Below, in pieces: positions 22,343 to 36,220 of a stretch of DNA of 64,000 nucleotides; position 1 is the stretch's first letter, and each line of letters opens with the position of its first letter. Source of the DNA: Nymphaea colorata. Lineage: Eukaryota > Streptophyta > Magnoliopsida > Nymphaeales > Nymphaeaceae. The stretch is from contig NC_045146.1 in NCBI RefSeq assembly GCF_008831285.2, forward strand, positions 12,641,149 through 12,705,148. Direction: 5' to 3'. Both the position numbers and the translations under genes were made by a program. The notes under the pieces were generated by a model. The model did no database searches and was not told the DNA's origin. It saw only the letters and a program-made list of their open reading frames with translations.

Positions 22343-24350
22343 CGGCCGCTGCGGGGGAATGGAGGAAGGAGGTGAGAAAGATCAAAGGGATGAGTTTGGG
22401 TCAAAGGGGGCAACCCCACGACCCACCTTATCGCCAACGTTTCTTGGTCTATTACTTTAACGTTAAAGTGTGGGCTCTTCTCCCCTTGAAGACCGGATCT
22501 CCGGCGCCGGCACCGGCGCCGGGGCATATCAGGATCTCTGTCCGGCCCATTATTGCTTTCCCATTTCAAAATATTTCGACCTTCAAAAATCTGTTGTATA
22601 ACATTAGAGTTGTTTTTACTTGTTTATTTTATGTTCGTCACTTTGCTAATGTATTTATACGTATGTGGTAAATCATGTGAACTGTTGGCACATATATATA
22701 AGAGTGTTTGAATGGTTGTGAATCCACGCGCTATCTATTTTCTCAAGTCTTGCTTTCTAAATATAAAGCTAACTGTGCGGTTGCTTAAAAAATTAGCACC
22801 GAACAGATGACTTTGTAACTATCGGAGACAGATTTTGCCAATCGGGAATACGTCTGTTGAATTCTGAAACGCGCCTATTGAAAGTTCATGATTTTTATGC
22901 TCTCACACTTTGGGTTTTGGAAAGCAATTTCTATGGTTAGACGTGTGAACAGAATATTATTATGAAATGCTATGTATGCCACAAAAGAATGGCAGAATAT
23001 GTGGACAACTCTCTCTCTCTTTCTCTCTCATATTTCATTTTTTTTGTTTTGCTTTTGCAGTTTGTTCTTATATCTAAGAGACTTTTTGTACCTAAATTTT
23101 GTTATTCATTATCATTTTATCATATATATATATATATAATATTTCTTTAAAAGGACTTCAAATTATATGAAGATGATGTGGCGTCCACACGAGACCTGGA
23201 CCGGCGACTTGAGTATCCTTCAGCCAAAAACATATTGGTGCCGCCATTAGTGTCCCTACTTCAAAGTTGTTTAGTCAAATAATCAATATCCTAAATATAT
23301 AACTTAATGGATATGATCTACTTAGTTTATACACTTGATGATTATACATGTGATTTCATGTCATCTGAATATGTAATCATGCAAACGTGGTAAATGCCCA
23401 AAAACATATACATGAACAAGTAAATCATTGACTTTAGATCTGCACATCGGTTCATGACCTAAAAAGCCTTGGCCCGTTGATTTTGAGTTTCATAAAGTGT
23501 GGATTAAACGTTCATTTAAGTGTGTATGTGTTTTTCTTTTGTTTATTGACTTGGACGTACGTTTCATTGCGCACATCTACAAGAAACCTCTAAAATTCAT
23601 CCAAATCGACAAACCTGATGCATCACAGCCATGCATGCCAGCTTTGAGTTTAAAGAATTTTCCAGGTTGAAAAATCTACCTGTGGCTTCATGTGGGGGCT
23701 TCTAAGAAGGAGATACGCAGCTGGTTGACATGGTCTATGTGCCTTCTTTCTTTCGTGTTTGCTTCAGCAGCTTAATTCATTTTCATTTAGATAGCGAAAC
23801 TGCTTTTTAGTGTGTTGTCGATGTCTATACTTTTTCGTTAGCTTTAATGCTGTTCTTGGCATTAAGGGAGGTATATATGGCAATCAACAACATATAATAG
23901 ATATATATATATGTATATATTATTATAAATTACCAATAAAAGGATAAAAACTTAATCGGATTTTATGAAAGGAATTTCCCTTAAGCATTAAAACTATGAA
24001 CAGATTCAACCCAAAGGTGGCTATCAGTTCATGAATGGAGAGGTGCAAAAAAATTATGTAGAGAGTTGTATAATGATCAAATTACCCTTGACTAAAGTTT
24101 TTCTTTTTAAAAAAGGCCTTTTACTAGGATAAAAAGGGACTGGAAAAGTTAGAAGTCCAAAAAATACAATTGTTTTTCTCTTGAAGTTCTTGTATCCCAT
24201 GTTTGATATTGATCGAAGATTGTCCTCTCCTTTGGCTTGCTTTTCTTACTTTTAGGGATTAACTTAATTTGTACCGGCCATGTGTTTGATTGCCTCATGT
24301 AGGGCGAGACAACCTTTAAAATTTGTTACAAGTTATCTACAGAAGAAGGG
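22343..24350. other. Intergenic downstream of the X1 promoter
   Basis: AT-rich, with short CT and TA runs (22990-23020, 23122-23140). No frame has coding character. Confidence 0.45.
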
Positions 24351-25390
24351 TTGCTTCCTTACAAAGGAAGCCGTCATGGTGACCATGCTTGGGAGGTTGT
24401 TCATGACCAGCATAACATAAATGGCATCACCATTTACATTTAAATGATGACGTCTTCGCATCAAGTGGCATAGCGTACTCGGTCAGTAGTCGGCAGCTTA
24501 GAAGGTGCGTCGCTGATTCGATTCTTGAAGGTGTTTCCCGAACTGTAAAAGGTGACATCGTGACACTCTATATAGTTGACGAACATATTGTACCCCACAC
24601 AAGTCCCGATGCAGCCAAAGACCCCCAGACTGTAAACGGTGAGATCGTGACCACACATGTCCTGATGCAGCACAGGACTTCAAAGAGCATGAAAAATAGA
24701 GGGACTTTTGGGCTGCTTTTCCATGTTGTGACTTGTTCAGCTCCTACTCACCTTAAAAGATTTCCTCGACTGCCATTTAAGAGAGAGCATTTTTGACTTG
24801 CCTCCATTCTCCATCTTATATGGTTTGGTGGCCCTTATTTTTTCAGGTTCCATTAATGTTATTATTAACGGAAACATATCATCTGCAAATCAAATATTGA
24901 CAATGCATGGTAAATTTTTACTTGATTTGCTGCAGGAAACTAGGGAATTGAACATTGGTAGATCCATTATGGGAAGATCATGCAGTTTAATTCACACTTT
25001 ACCGTTGTTAATATGTTATTGATTACTTGTTCCCGACGATAAGTAACTATGCATATGATCAAGTTTATGGATTTTTATTGAAACCTTTTCATACTGATTT
25101 GTGTTCCTTTGACTGGTAGGTGATGAACTTGATCCGGTCAACATGCATGCATACTCCACAACACAATTACCAACAAATAAATAGGATGCAGGATTAGATA
25201 TGAATCACAAAACTGATTCATTCATTGAATTACAGCGCCGATTTGCTAAATCAGACGTCTGGTGGAGGTCAGAGTTTTTACGGCACTGGATAGAACTAAT
25301 GATATGGCTTAGGATGGCACTCTCAGTTAATATGATCTTGAATAGACGCCATTACGGAATGTGATTAGTTATCGATAAGCTAACAAGCTT

Positions 25391-25440
<50 letters not shown>

Positions 25441-25600
25441 ACAAGAAGAAGACCTGAGAATAGTACAAAGTCTGCAACTACCAGTCAATGAAGCCGTATA
25501 TATGTCAAGTACAAGCCTAAAACTTTTTGGATTTATTCCCAACGTAGGGACAATTTCCGTTCCAGTATTCACACCTTGGTGCATACTGTGGTCAATTATC
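24350..25600. repeat. Degenerate copy of the X tail block
   Basis: Matches to the blocks right of X2 and X3 are visible: GTGACCATGCTTGGGAGGTTG followed by CATTTACATTTAAATGATGA near 24377-24450 (compare 48000-48060), and at 25440-25600 an 'acctgagaatagtacaaagtctgcaactaccagtcaa' type segment matching 45075-45230. An imperfect duplication of about 89 bases (24541 and 24629 onwards) and a TA run at 25394-25438 lie within it. It represents the ancestral tail that was later amplified on the right. Confidence 0.55.
25394..25438. repeat. TA microsatellite
   Basis: About 45 bases of uninterrupted TA. Confidence 0.95.
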
Positions 25601-27000
25601 AAAGGGGCATTTTATATTGCAAATATCTGATGTTTATCTTTATCAGAAAAAAAGAAAATCAAGTATTATAAAATACAGTGACGATGGGCGGATGCAAATA
25701 TATGCATATCTCCTTAAATACCAACCAAATATATCTTATGAAATTTACGATTCTATATATATATATATATATATAGAGGTTGAAAATCAAGTATTATATT
25801 AGTAAATGCAAATTATAAGTTCGTGTGTTGTGTTTAATTTTTTAAACTATACCCAGTAATAATAATACACTATTTAGTTGTCTCCAAATAACGTTGCTTT
25901 TTTTTTTTAACACTTAAAATAACTGTTTGATATTTTTTTATTAACGTTAGAGAGTTCTTCGGGAAAATCTTAATCGCATTAATAAAGTCACACATGTTTT
26001 CAGAGTAAAATGGTAAAGTTTAACAATTAAATTTTCATATCACAAAAGTAAATTTCACCGCCGTAATTTAATGTTGCCAATGTTCATACAAGGGGAAATT
26101 TGAAGTTTGAAGCACAGAGAAAATCTCTAAATATTGGAACCTCTTAAGACCGTTCTACGACTTCAAGCACATGTTCGTTCCGTGCTTCTCACAGATGCCA
26201 TAAATAATTGTTTGAAACATTGATGGTGAGGTTGACAGTGATGACGAGCGCGATCTCAGGAACGATGAACTCAGCGATGATGAAGTTGCTGATGATGAAC
26301 TTGTTTCACACGGGCAATGCGCCGCACATGAAATCAATGTTGTTAGAATCGGTCTCAGTCGGCTGATTCAAATGGAGTGCGCGTTAATGCCATGTGCCAG
26401 CTTTTAATTATTTTTAAATATTTTAAAATTTTATTATTATTATTACTATTATTATCTATTTCATTTCGGTTTAAAGATAACTTTATAATTTTTTGCCAAT
26501 TGACAAATGATCCGAATCATAGGTGAGGGAGATGGGTTGAAATTTATAGAATCAAAATTCAAGACCCACTTAAATACCTGGTCAATAAAACTGAAAGTTG
26601 AGCCCCTTATCACGAATATGTTTGCAGCATTGAAATGTCACCAAATATTGATAAAAATGGGAAAAAAATGTAAATAATTGGAAGGAAAATATCCAAAACA
26701 CAACCTAACTTAGAATCGACAATAATCGAAAGCACACTTAAGCTTTTGCATATTGCTAAAAACATTCTTGAGTTTTTCTAAAAGGATCATAATATTATTT
26801 TTGAACATTTATTTGTCAAATAATCAAATTTTATCATTAAAAAGGGCGTAGATCCGAATCACGAACCTAACAATACAGACCTGACTGTTGTTCTTCAAAA
26901 TTTTCATTTATTCGATAAAATTATGAATACGAACATGAAATATATACATAGTACACACGACCCGATTTAAAGGAGGCAAAAGACACACTTAGTCGTCAAC
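25600..27000. other. Intergenic, no gene recognised
   Basis: Very AT-rich, with a TTA/TTATTA run near 26430-26460. A minus frame at 26155-26337 is Ser-rich because of a GATGATGAA-type repeat on the plus strand and is not supported as a gene. Confidence 0.4.
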
Positions 27001-27470
27001 GAAAGGTCAGACTGCTTCAACCAGATTGATACACTACTATTACTATATTTTTTAGAATGAAGAAGCGTGTTCCTCTCATATGATAATTGATACACCACTA
27101 AACTATTTTTTATAGAATGAAGAAGCGTGTTCCTCTCATATGATAACTTCTGTCTTGATCAACAGCAGTTGTTGCAGGCTATCCCAGCTTCCAAGCGTCT
27201 CCTCTCCAACCATCAAGAGCTATCTATCAACTTGGCTTACTCCACGCACTGCAGCCTTGGCTTCAGATGAATGGGGATCGTCAAGAAATGCCGACTGCTT
27301 CCCGTCCTTATTACTGGACTGTGGAAGTGGTGTGTACCGGCTGCAGGTCATTGCAACCGAGAATCCGGTGTTGGAAACGCCATCCAAACAGATTGGGGCG
27401 AAGACGATTTTTACTCCACCAGACCGACTCCATGAACGTAACGCTCATAAATTAACGATTTTCCCTTTTC
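27001..27470 (-). pseudogene. Degenerate third NRPB1 3' end
   Basis: From CTGCTTCAACCAGATTGATAC (about 27009) the sequence follows the 3' flank of copies A and B: 'caaccatcaagagctatc', 'cgcactgcagccttggcttcagatgaa', 'gtcaagaaatgc' and the last-exon stretch 'ccttattactggactgtgg'. At about 27357 it jumps to a segment like copy A intron 11 (around 11757-11855: 'atccaaacagat', 'caccagacc.actccat'), so the exon 12 region is deleted. The 5' part also holds an internal duplication of about 61 bases (AGAATGAAGAAGCGTG twice, near 27054 and 27115). It is a relic at the junction between the two duplication units and has no coding capacity. Confidence 0.7.
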
Positions 27471-27824
27471 ATTTGTAACATTTTAAAGATATCTGGGAGG
27501 GGGGATTTTCGCTGCTTTTAGATATTGCTTCAACCAAAGCGCTAAAGTATTAACAATATTTTACAACACGAACAAGTTTGATGCTCTCAGCTCATATCTC
27601 GGTCTTGATCTGTCATAACAAACAGAACACTACGAGGTATCAAATACTACAGTGATACCTCCAAGAATTATATGATGAAAAGAACACGACAACTATTGCT
27701 GACTGTCGCAGCTTCAAAGCCTCCCCTCTCAACCATCAAAAAGATATGAACTTGACTTGCACCATGCACCGCAGCCATTGCTCGAGATGAATGGGGACAA
27801 TCAAGAAATGCATTGAGCACGGGT

Positions 27825-30800
27825 TCAACGAGTGCTTCCCTTGTCCTTATTACTGAACTGTGGTGTGTACTGGCTGGTCGATGACGGAGAATATCCAGGT
27901 GCACTTGGGGAGTAACCAGCACTCGGACTGCAATGAGCAGAACGGAAGACTCATTTAAGTGAAAAGAGAAGCAAAGTTGTGAATCTGGTAAACATGCAAA
28001 GAAGATGGAAACCGTGTAATGGCGCTTTGTACCTGTAAGGTGGAGAACTTGGAGTGTAGTCTGGACTGGCAACAGAATAAGGAGGGCTGAAAACAAGGAA
28101 AAGAAATAGAAAATATCAGCAAAGACAAAAAGAACCCACGCTTTCCGACGTTCACCTTCCCTTTCTCTTTTAGTGAAAATCTACCCGGCAAGCATTGTGC
28201 AACTGATAATTCATTGTTAAGACCGACACACAAACAGATGCAAAAACATGCTCTTCATCAACTTCACCTGATGGCCTCTAAACATAGCACTGACAATAAA
28301 ACATTTTGTGACGTCAAACTTGAACCACGTGGCATTGACCACCTCATTTAAAGACATTTAAGGCATGCATAACAGCAAACTGCCGAAACTCAGGTCTATT
28401 CAGGTGAGACCATTCACAGTCCCCCAGATAAGGATTTAGCCCATCAAAATTCTAATCAAGTCCCTCTAAAATCTCCTAATCGTTTAAATCATCTCAAATT
28501 CTCATTTTGCACATCTGACTATTGAAACCAATGTCATCATAACCAGATTACGACCCCTGCATGGTTCAACCATGGCATCCAAATACATCCATAGCTACAT
28601 AAAATAATGCAGTTTGTACACTTGAAAGAAAAACAAAAAAAACAAAAAACAAAACAAAACAAACAAACAAAGCAAAACAAAAGCAATCTGTAAAGACAAA
28701 CAAAATGCATTTACCTGCTGGGGCTATACGTAGGACTTGGTGGTGTGTATGATGGAGATGTAGGTGAATATGATGGTGATGTAGGGCTGTGACGACAAAA
28801 TAGCAAAAAAACAAACAGGTCAGTTCAAATACTGAAGCATCGTATATTATAAACGCTCAATGCCAAAGTTCTGCACCTGTAATTTGGAGATGATGCACTG
28901 TAGGGGCTGGAGGGAGATATCCTTGGACTGCTTGGTGAATATGCCAGGGATGGACTGTAACGAGCTGAAGGTGGATTGTAGCTTGGAGAAGTTGGGCTGT
29001 AGCTTGGCGATGTTGGACTGTAGCTTGGTGAAGTGGGGCTATAACCAGGTGAGGTTGGACTGTAGGCAGGAGAAGTAGGGCTATAAGAAGGTGATGTTGG
29101 ACTGTAAGTAGGTGAGGTAGGACTGTAAGAAGGTGATGTTGGACTATATGAAGGCGAAGTTGGACTATATGCAGGAGAAGTAGGACTATAAGCTGGGGAA
29201 GTAGGACTATAACTTGGTGAAGTGGGGCTATAACTTGGGGATGTGGGGCTATAGCTTGGCGAAGTGGGGCTGTAACTTGGAGATGTAGGGCTATAACTGG
29301 GTGAGGTGGGAGAGTATGATGGACTGGTGGGTGAATATGCAGGACTTGTTGGACTATAACCAGGAGAGCTGGGACTGTATGTTGGAGAAGTGGGACTATA
29401 GCCAGGGGAAGTAGGACTGTACCCAGGAGAAGTTGGACTATAACCAGGGGATGTAGGACTATATCCAGGAGAGGATGGACTGTATCCAGGAGATGATGGA
29501 CTGTATCCTGGTGACGAAGATGGTGAGAAAGCCATGCCACCAACATATGGAGAGAACTGTGCATCTGTAATTGGTGATGCGCGGATATTTGGGCTAAACA
29601 AGTAGCTTGGGGACATCATGCCTTCATGGAATGGGGTTCCAGTGATGGGTGATCTGGATGGAGTCATGCCAAAGTCCATGCCTTCCATGTAACTAGGGAG
29701 CTGAAGTTCAATAGCTTGCTGTAGCATTTGATCATTCAGATACAAAGCACAGCCCCCCGTTCCAATGGGGGCCAACTGTCCAAGCATGATATTCTCTGTA
29801 ACACCTCTTAGATGGTCTGACTCGGCATACACTGCTGCATCCAAAAGAATGTCCACAGTTTCCTCAAATGAACACCTCATCAGAGGTCCTGTGTCATTAC
29901 GGTTAATACCATGACGAGTGATGGCCATTAGATGCCCGCGGTAAGTCATAGTATCGCATAGAATAGCAAGATGTCTATAATTCACATAAGACCCATCAAA
30001 TGATATAACAACTCTCAACTCATCCAGCAGCGCACGTCTCACAGCTTCTATTCCAAGGACTTCAATCACCTCTATCAAGTGGTTACTTGTTGTTCTTGTT
30101 GCATCCACATCCTCATGACACATAACTGCCAATAAATTGACACCCTCCGTATCCAGCATCCATTCAACTTCAGGTTTAAATCCTTCATTTTCATCGAACT
30201 TACTTACCTTGCCAGACTTGATAAACACTTTATTGATGTCTGGGATACCACGAAGGGCCATTTCTGTTAACATGTTGCTTTCAATTTTCTTGAGGAAGAC
30301 ATCATCTTCTGCAGACTCATCTTGCAGTTCACCTTTGGGGGCATCGTCATTCATAATTCGTATACGGAGGATAAGCTTTTCCGCATTATCATCATTGAAG
30401 ATGCATGTCAAATCGTCATCAAACTCGAGGTTTATTTTTTCTGCGATATCTGCCATACTCAGTTTCTTATCCACCATCATTTCCCTATTCAGTTCTATCC
30501 TAAGCAACCAAGGAGAAATCTTTTCTGGTGCAACCTCTTCATCTGGCATTTCATAGTATGACCTCACAAAATCAATATCCTCTTCAATAATTGTGGTCAT
30601 TGGATCCGGATCATACCATACTTCTGTTGCCTGAGTCACACTTCGAAGAGTAGTGTACTCTAAGGCACACTGCACATTTTTGGCCTTCTCCTTGGTCTTG
30701 CTGACCTCAGGTTTGAGATACACAGACAGGGATGGAGTTTTGATTTTCTTGGCAACATTTATGATTTCTCGGAGGCGAGGCACACCAAGTGTAACATTTT

Positions 30801-33800
30801 TTGCACTCACACCAGCATAATGGAATGTATTTAACGTCATCTGAGTTGCTGGTTCACCTATTGATTGTGCTGCTACGCAGCCAATCATCTCACCCGGTGC
30901 AACAAGTGACTGCAGAAAGCGAGACTCAATCTCACCAATCACCCAGTCAAATGCTTCACGTGTAAGCCTATACTCTTTCGACACACGCTTGCTTGCAAAT
31001 GTGCTTCTAAGGAGTATATTGAAAAAAAGAGTAGCATTCTTTTGAGCCTCCATACTCATTGCATCCTCACCAGGTACAACCTTCAGCCTCTCCTGAAGCT
31101 TGTCAACAGCTTCAACAATCTCCATAGGGTGCATATCAGATGGTCTTCTTAGGTCAACCTTAAACGTCTTTTGTGCATTCCAAATAAGTCTTTTGAGATT
31201 CACCGGCATTGGCCATGAGTTGTCCCCAGTGGTAGCAATCTCTGTGGCGAGCTGCCGCCTATCTGCTTCAAGCTTCTGAACTTCTGCATGGAAAACATCC
31301 TGAAGCTCTTTAATGGTTTTCAAGTCTTCCACAAAATCAGGTTGCAAATAACTTGGATCCCAATTTTCATCATCAAACTCAAACCTGAAGACCTTATCAA
31401 ACTCTGCCTTTTTCATTTTTAATGAATCAAGCTTCTGTGATTCAATCCAAACAGCATCCATACCATCTTCCCCATAAAGAAACTGAATCACATCTCCTAA
31501 CGAGTTCCTGACTGTACCGTCATATTTGACCATGATGTCCTCCATAGCTTTTACAAGACGCCTCTGTATGTAACCAGTCTCTGAAGTTTTGACTGCAGTA
31601 TCAATCAAACCTTCCCTACCACCCATAGCATGGAAAAAGAATTCCTGAGGAGTCAGCCCACGAAGATAGGAGTTCTCCACAAAACCACGACTTTCAGGCC
31701 CATAATCATCTTTAGTAAAATGTGGCAGTGTGCGATCAATGAAACCAAAAGGAATTCGCTTTCCCTCCACATTCTGTTGACCAACACAAGCAGTCATCTG
31801 TGAAATATTAATAAAACTTCCTTTAGACCCTGCAGTGACCATTGCTTTCAGGTTATTACTTTCAGATAAGCTCCTCTGAGCACTACTGCCAGCATCATCA
31901 CGAGCTTTGTTCAACACCTGTGAAGTAAATGAAAGGAAAGCACAAGTGAGAAGGAACATGATCACTAGGAAATAAAAAGCTATAGAAACAGTCAAGAACC
32001 TGATTGACTCTATTCTCAAATGACTCCATCATGGTTCGCCCAGGTTCAGCTTCCAACTGTTTCTCCTGTGCTGCCTTGATAAGCTCTTTCACCTCATTCT
32101 TTGCTTTAGAGATCGTCTCATTAATCTTTTCCATAGTGGAAGCATCGGCAATGGTATCCCCAATACCAATGCTAAAAGCATTTTGCAGAAGCCAATAATT
32201 AACAAGCCACTGAGTATGCCCCAAAAACTTGCGTGCTGCATCTGGACCCACCTCTTCCCTATATTCAATTTCATTTATTGATTGTATAGTGTACAACAAA
32301 AATCACCAAGAAGTAACAACATTTAGTAGATTGATTCAATTTTCTTACCAGATAACATGAATAAGACTTCCAGATGATGTGCCCATGGTTTTCTTACAGA
32401 GGGTCCCCGAGAGAAGTTCTCCCTTCTCTATTCGGACACAAGTGTCTCCAGGGGTAATAAATCCCGTTTCTGATTCTGAATGCCATGCTGAGTACCTAAT
32501 CAAATTTATCTGCTTTGGAATTATAAGGTTAAATACTTGTTTGCCTGTCCACAAAGGTCTAGGCTTCAAAATGGCAGGAGCAGGTATCTTTCCAGCAAAA
32601 TCCTCCCACCACATCAAAATGTTCATGAACACATCCTGCCAAAGTATTAAAAGAGCTTATGTAATAGCATGAAGGACTCTTAAGGACACTAACTAAACTA
32701 ACACAATCATTATCTTAAAGTTTAAAAAATCAAATCAACTACTTACCTTTTCTATGAAGGTATCACGCTTTGTAATCTTCCTACACCCAAGAAGTGTATC
32801 CTGCACAATACCCATGACTGGCCGATTGGATTGTGGTGAAACAATACACTTTGGTACCATCATCAACTCCAAGACTTCTGCTCTAGTTTCAAAAGACTGA
32901 GGTACATGCATGTTCATTTCATCCCCATCAAAATCAGCATTATATGGTGATGTCACTGATAAATTTAGACGGAAGGTAGAGTAAGGCATAATTTTTATCC
33001 TATGTCCCATGATAGACATTTTGTGTAGACTGGGTTGCCGATTGAAAAGGACAAAGTCTCCATCTATCAAATGCCGCTCCACCTAAGAAATATAACAAGG
33101 CATATTATCAAAAAATATAAAAGTAAAACCTTCCACCTTTAAAGTAACAAATTCACCGAGCTAACAAACCTTATACCCCAATTCAAGATGGTGATCACTA
33201 CTCTTTCTCAAATATCGCAGATCAACTCGCTGTCCATCTTCCCTAATGATGTATTTTGCCCCAGTTTTTCCAGGTGGTGGATGAGGTCCATTCTCAACAA
33301 GTTCTTTCAACCTAATATTCAAGGCAAATAGGGGTTAACAATTCAGATACAAATAGATATAAAGATATCAACCAAGCATATGTAGATCTTAGTTATATAC
33401 CGTTCAATGTTGTAAGGAGTAACAGTTTCAGGATATGTCATATTAAGAGCAATACTCCACGGCACCCCAAGTTCATCAATGTTAATAGTTGGATCAGGAG
33501 TGATGACAGTACGAGCAGAAAAATCTACACGCTTCCCCATCAAGTTCCCTCTAATCCGGCCCTCCTTAGCCTTAAGTCTACTGCAAATAGATTTAATAGG
33601 CCTTCCGGATCTTTGTGTAGCCTGAATGACAGGAATAGCAATTAGAGATTTCATAATTTGTCCACAAATTATAAATGTTAGTGGACCTTGTGCATACCCT
33701 AGGCTGACCAGGTAGCTCATTGTCAAAATATGTTGCAACGTGAAACTGCAATAACTCAGCAAACTCTGAAATTATATGTGCAGGAGCTCCATTTCTTTCC

Positions 33801-35884
33801 TGCCTCCTGAGATTCTCATTATGCCTTATGATCATTGCCAGCTGATGAGTTAAATCATCCTATAGCAAGCATACATCAAAGAAGTTCTCATTAGCAGTCA
33901 CAGATGCATGCATGAAATGCAATGGAAATGAAATATTAAAAAATGAAACACAGAAAATAGAAACAAATATAATACCTCTATAGTTCCTAAATAGATACTC
34001 AAATCAACAACTAAATGCGTAAGTCTATGCAGATTAGAAGTGCCAGTAACAGGGACAAATCAAACAATACTGGGTCTAAAACCACTTGCCTCACTGCGTG
34101 AAGAAGTATCCATCATCACAGACGGCCTCACAGGAGGAGGCGGAATGGGAAGGACCTGTAAAATCATCCAATCAGGGCGAGCATACTGCGGATTCAACCC
34201 CAGAAGTAAGCAATCTTCATCGCTAATTCGTTTCAGGACATTCAAAACCTGCAACACAATATATTAGAAGAAAGTGTCCCAAAATCGGAAAAATCTTGCT
34301 AGAAAAAGGTTTTATCATTATGTTTAACGAAGGAACAGAAAATAACACGTTAATAGAACAAGGCCTGTGAAAAGTACCCTTTCAGCAGATAGCTGTTGTT
34401 TTCTTTCAACTGGTTCAGGCAGCATTTGCTCCTGTTCATCAGATTTCTTTCTAGGAACCTTGTATTCGGCAATTATCTTCATACCTTCAATTGTTATTTT
34501 TGGTTGCATAGCACCACAGCCCCCACGTTTTTTCTTCTTTGGGGCATCTTCTAAATCCTGTCCTTGATCCTCATCGATGTCATCGCCACCTTCACATTTT
34601 TGTTTGCTTTTACAGCAATCCAAAACTTTCTTCAGTCGAGCTTTTGGATTTCTGATTTTCAAGGCTTGCTTGAACCGATGATCCTCCTAAAAGAACAGAT
34701 TGATAAGGATATATACTTCGTCAATATAAAGAAAATAACAGTAGAAAGTATGCACAATATGAAACCATATCAAACGGTGTTTTACTTCCTACAACCGAAA
34801 AAAAAAATTACAACATTGTTCTTAAGGTCTTGTCACAACTAAAGCCCAAACAATGCTAAACGTAATAAATATCAAGAAGCATGATCACCTGTAACAAGAA
34901 ACAAGCTACACAAAAAGTTGAAGCACCGATCCCCAGTGACATAAATACAGCCGCAACACGACAACATATTGGACAGAAGAAGGTCGTAGAGGGATGAAGT
35001 ATTCCAGTAATGCACGGACCAGAAGAATACAAATTGTCACATTAAGAAGTCACACAGCGCAATTTTGTTCGCCTCAAGATTGAAGAATGAACTATCCAGA
35101 ATACTCTAGTAAAAAAAACCATGTGGAACCAAGCACCAACCAGACATAATGATTGCAAAGAAGGTTAAACCCACATACTCAAGCAACAAACAACAACGGT
35201 ATTCGCAAACGTGCAAATTCATTCCCTTATGAAAAGGAAAACTAATAGCTACTTTAACCTTTAAGTTGCAAGAATTTGCACTTCCGCTCGGTCCAAAATG
35301 TGCTAAGCCTAAAAAATCACAACCCTATAAAAACAAGTACAATCTCCCCGTATTCATATGTCTGCACCAAAAAGACAGAAGCCAGACTATTGTCTCCTTC
35401 GTGGAGGAGCACCAAAAAGAGATTTCCACGCTGCCGAATTAAGGCATAACGTCTCGAATAGCGGGAAAAATTGAGGGAATTGTTTCAAGAGAGAAAGGAC
35501 AACGGGCTGTTACAAAAGCATGGATGAGCTAGTCACCTCATCGGCGAGAATGTGCGAGCAATTGAAGCAGACGCACCGCAGTATAGCAAGGACCGTCTTC
35601 ATGAACCCGATATGGAACATCGGCTTGGCGAGCTCCAGGTGACCAAAGTGACCGGGGCACTCCGCCATGTTCGCCGAGCACGTCTCGCACTTCAACTTCC
35701 GGTCGATGGTACCAAGCCGGGGATCACTAAGCCCCGCGGGCTTGGGCTTTCCGCGGTCCATCGTCTCGCCGTGCTCAATCTGCACGACGGACATCTGCCG
35801 GATCTCGTCGGGACTGAGGATGCCGAACTGAACCGTCCGCACCTTGGCGACTTCCGCCGGAGAGTAAGGAAACCGCGTATCCAT
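27825..35884 (-). CDS. NRPB1: RNA polymerase II largest subunit, copy B (intact)
   Basis: Thirteen exons on the minus strand: 35884-35537, 34686-34378, 34248-34090, 33859-33698, 33621-33401, 33311-33170, 33082-32747, 32635-32349, 32258-32000, 31917-28877, 28786-28715, 28086-28033, 27927-27825. They sum to 5493 bases and 1830 residues, close to the length known for plant NRPB1. Features in order: N-terminal zinc cysteines and histidines (Cys66-x2-Cys69, Cys76-x2-His79, Cys104-109), catalytic NADFDGD with Asp497, Asp499 and Asp501, bridge helix around 826-860 ([12 protein letters not shown]), trigger-loop region near 1102-1121 (LNTFHYAG), and a CTD from residue 1546 of about 35 heptad-like repeats ending in an acidic tail. 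This subunit catalyses mRNA synthesis in the nucleus, and its CTD recruits capping, splicing and termination factors. The start is the conserved [15 protein letters not shown]. Intron 3 has a GC donor. Confidence 0.96.
28877..29505 (-). repeat. NRPB1-B CTD-coding heptad array
   Basis: Tandem heptads, mostly YSPTSPx, on the minus strand at the end of exon 10. Near the end they degenerate ([19 protein letters not shown]). Three further small exons add degenerate heptads and the C-terminal tail. Confidence 0.93.
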
Positions 35885-36212
35885 GGCTACTAGTCCTTCT
35901 CCTTCCCTCCACTCAATTCAATGTCTTCTTCTCCCTTTCCCTCCACTTCTTTTCGCCTTGCCCCTTTTTACAATATCAAATTCCGCAGTTCATCGAATCA
36001 AAGTATCCCACCACCCTGCAATCGATCAATTGTACTTGAGCAAAAGGAAGAGACGATCGTTGCTTCTAATTTCCCTCCAAAACCATCTTTCTTTGTTGAC
36101 GCTTACCCCACCTGCCCGCCGCCGCCACCCCCCCACTCGGCGATGGATGGAAGGAACCACGGCTAAATCGGATGAAATGGGAACAGCAGACAAAACGATG
36201 CCGTCGGTCACC

Positions 36213-36220
36213 TATTTATA
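36213..36220 (-). promoter_or_regulatory. TATA box of NRPB1-B
   Basis: TATAAATA on the minus strand, about 330 bases before the start codon, with the same flank as in copy A. Confidence 0.6.

Noticed and set aside
26155-26337. Ser-rich minus-strand frame
   Set aside because: Produced by a GATGATGAA-type low-complexity run, with no homology recognised.
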